Source: Posidonia oceanica
Lineage: Eukaryota; Streptophyta; Magnoliopsida; Alismatales; Posidoniaceae
Assembly: GCA_037176725.1 (NCBI GenBank)
Contig: JAZBRS010000020.1
Coordinates: 94,568,501-94,632,500, forward strand
Direction of reading: 5' to 3'
Length of the DNA: 64,000 bases
A program made the translations under genes and the position numbers. Under the pieces are notes generated by a model. The model did no database searches and was not told the DNA's origin. It saw only the letters and a program-made list of their open reading frames with translations. Shown here one piece after another: positions 48,309 through 61,719 of this stretch (position 1 is the stretch's first letter; each line of letters starts with the position of its first letter).

Positions 48309-49783
48309 ATCACAATTATACTCTAAATTACTCCTATTGGTTGGTGGACCTGACCCGCTCGAGGAGGTGGTTGGCACGCTGCGTATTGGTCAGCGAGATG
48401 CCGATGTAGAGGTCGGTGAGGTCGAGGCGTGCTTGAGCAGAAAGGAAGGAAAGGCAGTCAAGGGGAGCCACCTTGCCGATCGAGACTCCTTCGATGCCTA
48501 AGTAAATGATGGTAAGGGTGAGATCAAGTTTTTGGGTGTAAGGGTGAGTTAATGTATACGTGGGTAAGCATGTGAAGGGGTATTTATAGCTCACTAGGGG
48601 TAGGTGAGCTTCACGAGTCGAGCTCAATTTGGTGGGCCTGGAGTAGGCCCATTGTTGCGGTCCAACCAGAAAAGATGCTGAGCAAGTGATTTAGTTGGGC
48701 TTAATGGGCCTAACTAAGGGCCTGTATTAGGTAGTCCACCGAGATGATAAGCCATCGCAGTTGCCGAGGGGCCCTCAAGAATGGTCCCAAGATGTTGATC
48801 CCCCACTGCGTAAAGGGGACCGGGGAGCTTATTGGCATAAACTCATTCGCTGAAGCGAATGACAGGAAAGTAAAGCGTTGGCACTAGTCACACACTTGGA
48901 CCAACTCAGTCGCATCTACTTCCAAGGACAGTTAATAGTACCCTTGCCGTAGGGTCTTATATGCTAGAGACCGGACTCAAAATGGTTGCCACACACCCTT
49001 TCATGAATGTCCTTCAGCAAAAGGTAGCCCTCATCCCTACTCACACAACAAAGCAGTGGGCAAGAGAGAGAGCACCTAAACAGCTGCTCGCTGACTGTGT
49101 AGTAACGAGTCGCCTGACGTTTGACCTGCTTGGCCTCAATGAGATAGGTCAGTAGGCTTCCCTCCTTCAAGTACTGCCAAAGCAAGGTGCACTAGTCGTC
49201 TACCTCACCGATGACCACTATGGTCGAAGTCACCCCCAGGTTGGGTGCGGAAAAGGTCTCAAAGATGATGTTGGCAGTGATGCCCTTGAACGTCAAGGTT
49301 AAGTGAGAGAGGGTCTCCGCCTTCGTATTCTCCTTTCTTGACACTTAGAGTATGTCACAACTGTCGAAGGTGGCACGCAAACTCTACACTTCAGCCAGGT
49401 AGTGGGCCATGGTCGCATACCGAGTCTCAAACTCTTCGGATGCCTGCCCAGCGACCAATTGAGAGTCCGTGAGGACTTTTAAATGTCGAGCCCCAAGCTC
49501 CACCAATAGGGGGAGATCGGCCAAAAGTGCCTCATACTCTGTCACGTTGTTGGTGGTTGAAAATTCCAACCTAATGGCATGTTCGAAACGGGCGCCCTTC
49601 GGACTCACCACTAGGACATTGATGCCTGCGCCTTCTTAACTCAAGGAGCTATCGATGTGCAGACTCTAAGGGACATGCTCATCCCAGTTGATGCCATCGG
49701 GAATCAATTCTGCCACGAAGTCCACTAGTGCCTGTGCCTTGATGGCTGCTCTCGACTGGTAGACAATGTCAAACTCATACCTT
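48309..49783 (-). pseudogene. Inserted Tat pol fragment (RNase H and integrase start)
   Basis: About 1.47 kb absent from copy A'. On the minus strand, 49,384-49,611 codes MVSPKGARFEHAIRLEFSTTNNVTEYEALLADL and LKVLTDSQLVAGQ, the second RNase H of a Tat polyprotein from a family other than the 33.9-42.3 kb one. 48,964-49,185 codes a linker and the integrase zinc-binding start (KDIHERVCGNHFESG). Several stops. The left 300 bp (48,330-48,640) are unrelated and contain GGTATTTATAG. The insert is flanked by a 159 bp direct repeat of the host sequence. Confidence 0.7.
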
Positions 49784-50328
49784 TCCTACTAACTATATGC
49801 TCTAAAATGAAAAGAATCAAGTAGGACAACACATACCTTTCCTCCAGCAATCACCAAAATAAAATAACAGGAAATTAAAATTAATCTAAATGCAAATTAT
49901 ATGATGTATGCCCTAAAAACAAGCTTCTAGCTTATCATGAAATATTTTTAATTTGATTTTCGATTTTTAAATTAGTGAATGAGAAAAAAAGAAATAGAAA
50001 CAATAATTAAACCCTAAATCAGGATTCTAGAAAAAATCAAGAATAACTGAAACTAAACTTATAGAGAAAATATCTCACACAGTCGAGAAAATATCTCACA
50101 CAGGCGCCCAGTAGGCGCCGGAAGTGCAATCCGGCGCCTAGGAGGCGCCCTAGATTCTTTGAAACTTCTGAAAATTAATTCCTAATTCTTCTGATCTCTA
50201 ACTAAATATCCCTATAAGATTAATATAATGAAACAAATATATATATATTTTTTTATAAAAACGGAAAGAAAGAAATAACCGACAATAACTCAATGTTATA
50301 AAAACACTATTCCCCGGCAACGGTGTCA
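49784..50328 (-). other. Athila-like leader, copy A'', part 2, and primer binding site
   Basis: Begins with the second copy of the 159 bp duplication. The pair of GGCGCC palindromes at 50,102-50,150 is better preserved than in A' (GGCGCCTAGGAGGCGCC). It ends in the primer binding site 50,314-50,328, with two G-to-A changes (minus strand TGACACCGTTGCCGG). Confidence 0.65.
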
Positions 50329-50334
50329 AAAACT

Positions 50335-51549
50335 TGATGTGAATTTTAATTAACCGCAAGTGCACAGTGTATTATGAAGTACGTATGTAAAATACGGGTC
50401 GATTCCACAGAGAATAGAGTTTCAAAACATAAAAATTAATTGTCAGTTATTGAAAGGAGTTGGAGAATGATGATGGTTAAGAACTAAAACTAGAAGATGT
50501 AATCAAATTAATTAAAAGCTAGAGTTTCGAATCCATTTATGTAAAATACAATATGCATGATTAAATCCACTCTCTGTTTCTCTTCATGATCTAAATAGTT
50601 TAACTCAATGGTTCTTATCCTAACAAGCATAACCTATATGCAATGCACTATAGATTATCAAGTCCTAAGATAAAATCACACAAAGCAAACTAAATCAAAT
50701 GATATATGATAGATTTGAGATTATACACGCAACCCCCAAGTTATTCTTCCCTAAGCATAGATTAAAAAGATATTATCAATATTAATCTGTCAAAGTTTAT
50801 CGAATAATGAATGATACATGTAATGTACATCCAGTCTACATAATCATAGCATTTAAGCATGAGAAGACAAAGAGGAACTTAATCACAATATATGCAATTA
50901 CATAAACTTCATCTAAACCCTAGAACTAAAAACTTAGCCAAGCATAATAATGAAAAACATTAAAATAAAAGATAGGGAAATGGAAGAGCAAGACATAATT
51001 AAGATAAAGAAAATGAACTTCTATTGATAAAATACCTTGATTACAGAAACTAAGCTTGAAGAACTCTAAACAATGGAAGAAGAAAACCTAAGCCTAATGT
51101 GGAAGATGAAGCCTCCCTCCTTAGGGTTTACACAATGAGACAAATTCGGATACAAATCAAGAAATTGAATTTCAATTATAAGATATTTCCAAGTGAGCTA
51201 TGTGGCGGCCAAAGACAGAGTCAACATGGTCTTCTCTGGACGCCTGAGAGGCACCATTTGTGCTCTTGGGTGCCTGGGAGGGGCCAGCTGGCTCGAGATT
51301 AGCTCCAACTTTGTTGATTCTATTGCCTTATTTTCTTCCTCGTGTTCACACATGTGTAAAAAGTGTATTTGATATCTTGCATGGGTTTGCATTTCTTTTT
51401 GTCTTTTATCATTTTTCTTCCTTCTTTCTCTCTTTTCAATTCAGGTCTGAAGTTCCTGCACAAATTGCACAAAATACCTCGAGTAATATTATTTATGAAT
51501 AAAAGAGAAAAATATAGGCATAAAACATGTAAGAATAATGTGCTAATAA
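50335..51549 (-). mobile_element. Athila-like 5' LTR, copy A''
   Basis: Starts TGATGTGAATT and ends GCTAATAA (terminal C mutated), oriented leftward. About 50-60 bp of the U3/R part around 51,138 that carries the TATA box in the other copies is missing, so the promoter is likely lost. Confidence 0.75.
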
Positions 51550-51572
51550 AAAACAAAAGCCGAAGTCGAGTA

Positions 51573-51590
51573 TCCCCAGCGGAGTCGCCA
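51573..51590 (-). promoter_or_regulatory. Primer binding site of Tat/Ogre-type element, copy A''
   Basis: The minus strand reads TGGCGACTCCGCTGGGGA, one base from the LTR terminus at 51,592. The Athila-like LTR again lies about 23 bp away, as in A and A'. Confidence 0.8.
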
Positions 51591-51591
51591 C

Positions 51592-54295
51592 TGTTGCTAT
51601 GACCGTTCTCAGCGATGCGGTCGCACGCTGCCAAAGCTCGCGCGCACCGCCCAGGGAGAGGGGCCATGGCTAATGGTGGATCCAAGGAGGAATCGACTCG
51701 AAAACACCAGAAAAGCAGGCAAATGCAAAGGAAACAAGAGAAAATACATGTAGTCGCCACCTAATCTATTAAAACCGAAAGACTAGGAAAATCGTATGCA
51801 AAAACTTGCAAAATTCTTGGAGTTCGAAAACATGCAAATCTGACCTGAATGTGTATGACACAAAATCAATGTGGTCCACAGAAAGGGTAAGAACTCTTGT
51901 TACGCGCGGGGAAGGTGTTAGACACACCCGACGCGCCCGAGGAAATCGGTCTTTCGTGGCCAATCCGCTCTTGTGCGGCTAATGTTGGCGCATAACCTCG
52001 ATTTATGTTCGCCCGAGGGCGGTATGCAACATGCATTTATAAACCATGCAAAGCTTAGCAAAACCATGCAAAAATGACTAGTTGAGGTAAATATGCCATG
52101 ATGTGATGATAAATACGTTATGGAAGTAAAATCAAGGCATAAAACTAGAAAACCAGTATCAAGCTACAGACCTGGGTGCTAGAACATGCACTAGAAGCAA
52201 TCAATTGTAAAAAGCGAAGTTTGAATTGAAGACAACACTTGAAATCAGGGTGCAGCAAGTTTAAAACATTGGACACAGGAATATCCAACGTCTTATGTAA
52301 GACGCTGTAATACTCAGCGTCCAACACAGAGGACAGACATCTGCAGAAAGGATGCTCATTTTGGAAAATGGGGATTTTAATGCCATATGAAAGCTATGGA
52401 TAAAGAAATCAAGCTAGATAATTAGGGCAATGGCAAAGAAACAAGGTGCAAACATCAAATCAGGATAATACAGGTTTGAGGTGTTGGACGCTTCAAACCC
52501 TGCATCTTATGTAAGACGCAGGAAATGCAGCATTTAACATAGAGGAGACAGATTCCAGAGAAGACTTAGCATTCAATCTGAAAATATGTATTATGCAAAC
52601 CAGAAAATGACTAAAAGTGGCCCAAATATTGACATGCATTCATAAACCAAATAAGCATTCCAAGGAAAATGATTTTTGTTAGATGTTATTTGCAAAATAA
52701 TAACTGGAGTGTAAGACGTTGAGGGAGCATGCATCTTACATAAGACACAGGGATCCTTGCGTCTTACGCCCAAGACTAATATTTTGAAATATGAAAAGAA
52801 ATCCAAGCAAAACTCAACATGTGATCCAAAACATGGTATCCAGGAGTTCATGAGAAAGCATGCATCATATTAATCCACAAAAAACAGCATCCAAACCACA
52901 TTTGCAAGGAAGCTTATTTAAAAATCAAACAGGGACATTAGACACTGTCACAGGGTGCGTCTTACGTAAGACGCACCAAGTTCTGTGTCTAACAGATCGG
53001 GAAAACACAGAGCGTGATTAAGCAACCAAATCGACTGAAAATGGAAAACTAACTAGCTAGTGAGCATGAGCATGTGAAAACGAACACAAACATGCATAAA
53101 TTATGCTAAATGGGCTTCTGGATCGCTCCACCCACCTCCGCCCAATGATCGCCGGCGGTCGCTCGCATCACCGGCCGTTGAGATGGCTGGGAGCTCAAAG
53201 AACGTGCCTGGCAAGCTGAACAGAGGAGGAGGAGGATCGGGAATGTTCCCGTGACCTCAAGCGAGCCATAGTGGCCGAGACAGGGGCTGCCACACACTCA
53301 TAGGCCGACAGCCTCGTGCGGGCAGCGAACCCATTGCCAGACTCCAGGAAGCAAGGGGAAAGGGAACGAATGCATGTAAACTACGTACACAGGAAAGCAT
53401 GCACAACTATCACAAACGCTCCTACGCTAATGGTGAAAAGAATTCACCTGTGGAGTGGTCGGAGATGTGTGCTGTGGCCGACCGACGTTGGTGATGGCGA
53501 ACAGACGGTGAGCTCGGAGGGTGGCCAGGAGGCTGGGGAACACATGGGAAGCCTTCTCGTAGGTGGGGAAGCACTCAGGATCGCTCGGGGTGGCTGGGAA
53601 GGCTCTGGTTCTCTCGCTCTCTCTCGGAAATGGTTGCTGATGGTGGAGAATGGATTGGGTTGCTTGATTTTGTTCACTCAAGCTCACACAGGAGGTCTTG
53701 GTGGCAGGGCAAGGTGGGGAGATCGTGGTAGGACATGGTGCCATGGGTGCAAGGTCGTGGGAGGTGCTCGGGGCGGCAAAAGTCAAGGGCGGTGTCACGC
53801 CGGCATAGAGGTCGTAGGCGGCCATTTGCGTGGGAGGAGGTTTGTTTGGGCGGCTAGGGCTTGGATGGGCGGCTCTATGGTGCGACGCCAGCTCCTGGGC
53901 CAAGCTAGGTGACGGGGCGATCCATGGGGAGCGGCGGAGCTGGCGGTGGGTGGCTCTGGGTGCGACGGAGCTCGGGCCAAAGGCATTGTTGCGGTTGGCA
54001 ATTTGGACACTCACCTGAGCTGCGTCTAACGTAGGATGCTGGCACAGGCAGTGTTCAACGTAGGACACTGGCCCAGGCAGCATCTAACGTCCTAGAGGTG
54101 TTTTAGAGGTACTTTAAGGATTTTTGGTAAGGTTTAGGTGGAGTTTAGGTTTAGGGTTTAGGGTTTGGATTACGTAGGCTTCGATAAAGTTTTAAGTGGG
54201 GTTTAAGGTTTGGGATTAGGGTTCGGATTGCCAGGATCCGAGCAAGCTTCCAGAGGGATCCACCAATGACCAGTTGTCAAAACTGGGTGTCAACA
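51592..54295 (-). mobile_element. Tat/Ogre-type LTR, copy A'' (2.7 kb)
   Basis: Bounded by TGTTGC and CAACA. Palindrome clusters begin at about 52,268, 52,483, 52,710 and 52,933, with the fifth at 54,000-54,090. Includes 53,133-53,185, which is absent from copy A. Frames at 53,316-54,083 on both strands are GC-rich shadows without homology. Confidence 0.8.
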
Positions 54296-55210
54296 TTACC
54301 AAGATAATAAGATATATGAAACGTTTCTTATTTCTAAACAACAATCATTAAATATAGACCATGAGAATACGTGATTGACAATGATCTATCAAAATATAAT
54401 TGCAAAAGTAGATAATAAGAAAGAGACAATAATCATGAAACATAGAAGACGAGTCGAGACTAGATATTGCAATCATGTCCTAGATCTAACTTCAAGAATC
54501 CTAGATGTAAAGAGTGGTTTAGCCTAACGTGGCAATGGAAAGAAACATCTAAGAAATTAAAGGAACATTAAGAGGCAACATGATTAAAATAAAATGAGAA
54601 TTTTTATTAATTAAAATGTGGAAGCTACACCATTTGAGAGTCCTCAACGCATGCAAGAGAGGAAGAAGGCCCCAGGGAAGAAGTATACAAAGTAGAAGAT
54701 GATGAAATACATATAGAATCCTCATATTTGTAGACATGAATAGGGGTTACATATTTTTTAAATTAAAATCACAAAGATAGATAATATCTTCAATTTAAAA
54801 GATGTCCCTTGATTTTAGAAATTCTCTCAATAATAGGAACGGCCACCAACCACCACCAATTTTGGTTGCTTGTTGAGAATATTGTGTACATCTAGAATCC
54901 TTTTGAATTTGAAGTTGATAAGTGATGCACAAATTGAATCATTAATTGAAGCCTAGTTGGATTGGGATTTCTTCCCTTGTTTGCAACATAATTGATCTTT
55001 TCATCATCTCTTTCCTCTTTTATTTGCATTTGCTTGTAATAGTTTACGTTCCTGCTAAATTAACTAAAAACACCTCGAGTAGCATTATTTATATACAATA
55101 ATCAATAAATATGAGGAATAAAATATGTATGAATTATGTATTCATCAACATGCATAAGCCAAAAGTATTTGAATTGATTCTAAACAAGCAATGGGGGCAT
55201 ATGTTTCATC
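54296..55210 (-). mobile_element. Second Athila-type LTR piece, copy A''
   Basis: Direct counterpart of 3,730-4,640, again cut by the 2.7 kb LTR at exactly the same base, which shows that the nesting predates the triplication. Confidence 0.55.
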
Positions 55211-55252
55211 AAAATCAATTCCATCCAAGCTTGCGGCACGGTTGGCGCCTAG

Positions 55253-55800
55253 GTGGCCAACCTGTCTGTTCGCGCTAAGCTAGTGGAGTTTATTATTGCT
55301 TGTCAACCGTTAGATCCTTTTGCTCATACTAATTTTGGTGAAGCTGGAGGCTGGAGGAGAGCCTCATTTTTCTGTTGGGACTCATGGAGAGCTGAGTTAC
55401 CATCAGCATCGGTATGTACCCCAGCACGAGGAGGCCAGGTAGAGATTGCTGGATGTAGCTCATCGGTCCAAGTACACCATTCATCTAGTGGGTACGAAGA
55501 TGTACTAGGACTTGAAGAGGAATTTCTGGTAGCCTAGCATGAAGAGAGATATTGCTGACCATGTGGCAAAGTGTATGACTTAGCAACTGATCAAGGCAGA
55601 GTATCAGAAGCCTGGAGGGGCTTTGCAGCCCTTGAACATTCCAGTGTGGAAGTGGGAGCATACATCCATAAACTTTGTGACTGGTTTGCAATGTACTAGG
55701 AGAAAGAATGACACTATATGGATGATTGTGAATCGGCTAACCAAGTTTGCACAAGGATACAGCCAATGGCACATCTGCACTCCGCAGATATCATAATAAC
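55253..55800 (+). pseudogene. Ty3 integrase fragment, copy A''
   Basis: Same fragment as 16,638-17,180, broken by a frameshift near 55,330. The second Trp of the Trp-Trp pair is TAG here, intermediate between A' (intact) and A (both lost). It ends at the same ICTPQ..S residues. Confidence 0.7.
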
Positions 55801-57596
55801 CTAACCAAAACACAGTAGAAGAGTACAATAGAAATGTTAAATACATCAGACATGGAACCTATCCAAATACATAACCTGACAAGGATCCAGAGAGCTAGTA
55901 ACAAGTCAATCTTATCGCAAGCATATTTGTTTAGGAACCAAAATTTTCCACAATTTGAGAACTTGAAGATAAATAGGTATATTTATATTTACCTAAACCA
56001 TAGACTAGAACACTACACTTTGGTAACATGGCATACATAAATAACAACTGATAACAAAACAAAAAGAAATATTCAGCCGGGTTATTTTAATTGGGCTTGC
56101 AGCATGGATTCAGACAAGACTTGACAGAGAAAACATAATCATATTTATCATAAGGAGAAAACAAAGTTTGGATCTTATTCCTCCACGACGACAAGCAAGG
56201 ACACCTTGGCATCTAGGCAGCACCTTAGCACCTTAGGTGATCCGAAATATGGGGATTTTTTTTCCTATTAATTGTATAGTAAATATACATTAATTTATAC
56301 AATTTAAACGATGTTAAATACTAAATAAGTTGACAAATAAAAAATAGGAATATCAAAATAAAATATCATTAGATTAACCACAAAAGTAGAAATTAACACC
56401 AAACAAAGTGATTAGGTGTGCCAAGCACCCAAGGCATACAACAAGGAACCCAAGGCATGCAAGTAATTTAATTAAGCCATCGCATCTCAGCACCTAACCA
56501 AAAAAGGGCACCTTGACGCCTAGGCACCTGCCTTAATAACAATGGTAGAAAATGCACTTAATGTTACTGGTGGAAGATGAACCTAGTATCACAATACATA
56601 TCAACCTATTCTTAAATAAAAAAAACCTCACCATTATATCTCATCGAACTCTTGCTTCTTCAATAGCTTCTCGTACAGCTACCTGCTCAACAGTTTCATC
56701 GTTTTCCCACCCTCCCTTGAATGAGGGATCAAAATGTGAAAAAACTGCAACTTATTGTCTCATATCATGTTGCAACAAAAGGTAAAATCAAGCAGCTACA
56801 AGCACGATGAATATATACAAAGGAGTAACACACATAACATGAAGAGAATAACATAATGAACATATATTTTAAGCAAAAGAGATAAGAATTCCTCCATGTA
56901 AAAGGTAAACTTCAATACCGGAAGCATGTGGTAGCAGTTCTTGTAAGGCACTTAAGCAGACAAGCTAAATTGTGCACTCATTTTACCTTTTACAAGGCTA
57001 AGACTTCCATGATGTGTACTGCAAATCAATTCATAATTTGTAAAAATACTAGAATAAAATGAAACTCAAGTAGTTGCATAAATGAAAAACATTTTTTTAA
57101 CGATACTTATGTTGTTGTTGAGTTTTTGAGTTTTCTTCATTGTCATCTTAACTTATTCACAGGCCCTAGCACGCTCAAACAAATAAGCTCAGATCACAAC
57201 AGAAAAGTTGTTCACTGACCCTGATAATTGTTCTCATGGAATGAAATTAATTGCCAATCCTGATACTAATAGCTAGGATATTCCCTTTCCCCACTTCTCA
57301 AAAAAGTAAACTACACATAATTGTAAATCTACTCTCCCAAGAATGTATGGTAGAAGTATGCATTGCTGTTTGGTTTTGTAGCAGTCATAGATAATACCAG
57401 AATGTAGTGTTGTGGTTGTTGTAGGCTTGTAGCTAATTAACAAGAAAATATTAAATGACATTTCTATTACAAAAAGCATCATGTGCGTCTATAAAACTGT
57501 ATTTGGACAAGACACCAACTTCAAAACAACATATCATAAACTAGAAAAGTGACTCTGCTATTGAAGCCCAACACCAAATATGCACTGAAGTTACGA
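55801..57596. repeat. Triplicated spacer, 350 bp repeat and RPL8 3' flank, copy A''
   Basis: Direct counterpart of 5,229-7,021, with the 350 bp repeat at about 56,195-56,540. No gene; small indels only. Confidence 0.75.
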
Positions 57597-59420
<1,824 letters not shown>

Positions 59421-60435
59421 GTGTCGCAACAAGAGCGTCAATGAAAGAACAACTCAAGCTCCAGCTAAGGAACTCACTCACTGACCTGTGCAACAGACAC
59501 AACAAACAGGCGTTAAAACCTGAAGGAAAAAAATGCACGTGTTTTTAAATATGGCATGAATGGCACTCATGCAAATAGATGCTTGCTAGTATGCTCTCTC
59601 TCACCAATCTATTGTGTCCTGTTAGGCTGTCTACTTTGGACTCTCACAGGTGTACGAGTCTCAGACTCGGGCAGAAAGTAAGGTCCCCATCTAAGTTCTA
59701 GCCAAAGCTCAGGCAATAATGGGTGGTATGTTAGAAGCCTCGACCCTGCCAAAGCATGGATTGTACCCAATACAAACACCGACGCAACTCCTGAAAAGAG
59801 AGGACAGACCGACCAACTCGCCCCACGCCAAAGCAATGGAACAAGAGACCGACACTGCCCTTCTCAGACTGGTAGGTGGACTCAGATATGAGAAGATGCA
59901 TGCCCTATATGATCATTCATGCAGACATGATTAAAGCTTTTACTTGCATGTTTTATTAACCCAAAGAGGATGAAGGTGTGTTTATGTCTCTAATTGTTCG
60001 TAGAATTGATTTTACTTGCTATTTTTAGTTAACCATGGGAGAGACAATCAATCTCTAATTGTCCTTAGGATTAGTGCAAAAGGGGAAGAAAATCACCCAA
60101 TTATGGCAAGCAAAGTATCACACATCATTACAAAAGGCATACTCATGGTATGCGTTAGTGTTGTGTCACATGATTAGTAAAAATAAAAGACAATCAATAC
60201 ATCAAAAGGCATGTATAAGCATGGCATGTGTCTAAGTGAGGTGGCATAGCATATTTGTGTAAAATAAGCCAAACACCAAGCAAAAGGCATGGATTAACAC
60301 GGTAATCAAGCAAACATGGTAATTAAATGCTAAGCTAAGCAAAAGCATGGATTAACGTGATAATTAAGCAAACATGGTAATTAAATGCTAAGCTAAGCAA
60401 AGAGTAAGCCACACAGAAGCGAAAAGGCGGAAAAC
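59421..60435. other. Unassigned sequence with short tandem repeat
   Basis: No gene recognised. A unit of about 55-60 bp containing CATGGTAATTAAATGCTAAG is repeated twice at about 60,288-60,402. Confidence 0.4.
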
Positions 60436-61701
60436 TGATGTGAATTTTAATTAACCGCAAGTGCACGGTGTACTATGTAGTACCTATGCAAAATACGGGT
60501 CGATCCCACAGAGAATAGAGTTTCAAAACATAAAGATTAATTGTCAGTTATTGAAAGGAGTTGGAGAATGATGATGGTTAAGAACTAAAACTAGAAGATG
60601 TAATCAAATTAATTAAAAGCTTCGGTTTCAAATCCATTTATGTAAAATACAATATGCATGATTAAATCCACTCTTTGTCTATCTTCATGATCTAAATAGT
60701 TTAACTCAATGGTTCTTATCCTAACAAGCATAACCTATATGCAATGCACTATAGATTATCAAGTCCTAAGATAAAATCACACAAAGCAAACTAAATCAAA
60801 TGATATATGATAGATTTGAGATTATACACGCAACCCCCAAGTTATTCTTCCCTAAGCATAGATTAAAAAGATATTATCAATATTAATCTGTCAAAGTTTA
60901 TCGAATAATGAATGATACATGTAATGTACATCCAGTCTACATAATCATAGCATTTAAGCATGAGAAGACAAAGAGGAACTTAATCACAATATATGCAATT
61001 ACATAAACTTCATCTAAACCCTAGATCTAGAAACTTAGCCAAGCATGATAATGAGAAACACTGAAATAAAGATAGGGAAAGGGTAGAGCAAGACATAATT
61101 AAGATAAAGAAAATAAACTTATATTGATAAAATACCTTGATTATAGAAACTAAGCTTGAAGAAATCTAAACAATGGATGAAGAAAACCTAAGCCTAATGT
61201 GGAAGATGAAGCCTCCCCCTTTAGGGTTTACACAATGGGTCCCTGTTATAGGATTACAAGGGCTTGGCTATCACGGAGACAAATCTGGATACAAATCAAG
61301 AAACTGAATTTCAATTACAAGATATTTCCAAGTGAGCTATGTGGCGGCCAAAGACTGAGTCAACATGGTCTTCTCCGGGCACCTGGGAGGCGCCATTTGT
61401 GCTCTTGGGCGCATGGGAGGCGCCAGCTGGTTCGAGATTAGCTTCAACTTTGTTGATTCTGTTGCCTTATCTTCCTCCTCGTGTTCACACACGTGGAAAA
61501 AGTATATTTGATATCATGCATGGGTTTGCATTTCTTTTTCCTTGGATTTTTAATTCTTTTTGTCTTTTATCATTTTTCTTCCTTCTTTTTCTCTTTTCTC
61601 TTCAGGTCCGAAGTTCCTGCACAAAATACCTCGAGTAATATTATTTATGAACAAAAGAGATAAATATAGGCATAAAACATGTAAGAATAATGTGCTAATC
61701 A
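60436..61701 (-). mobile_element. Solo Athila-like LTR
   Basis: A complete LTR of 1,266 bp from TGATGTGAATT to GCTAATCA, nearly identical to 50,335-51,549 and including the TATA region (CCTGTTATAGG, one base off the other copies). No internal sequence is attached on either side. Flanking five bases are AAAAC on the left and AATAC on the right, a target duplication with one mismatch. This fits recombination between two LTRs of an element. Confidence 0.75.
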
Positions 61702-61719
61702 AATACCCCCATACCTATC

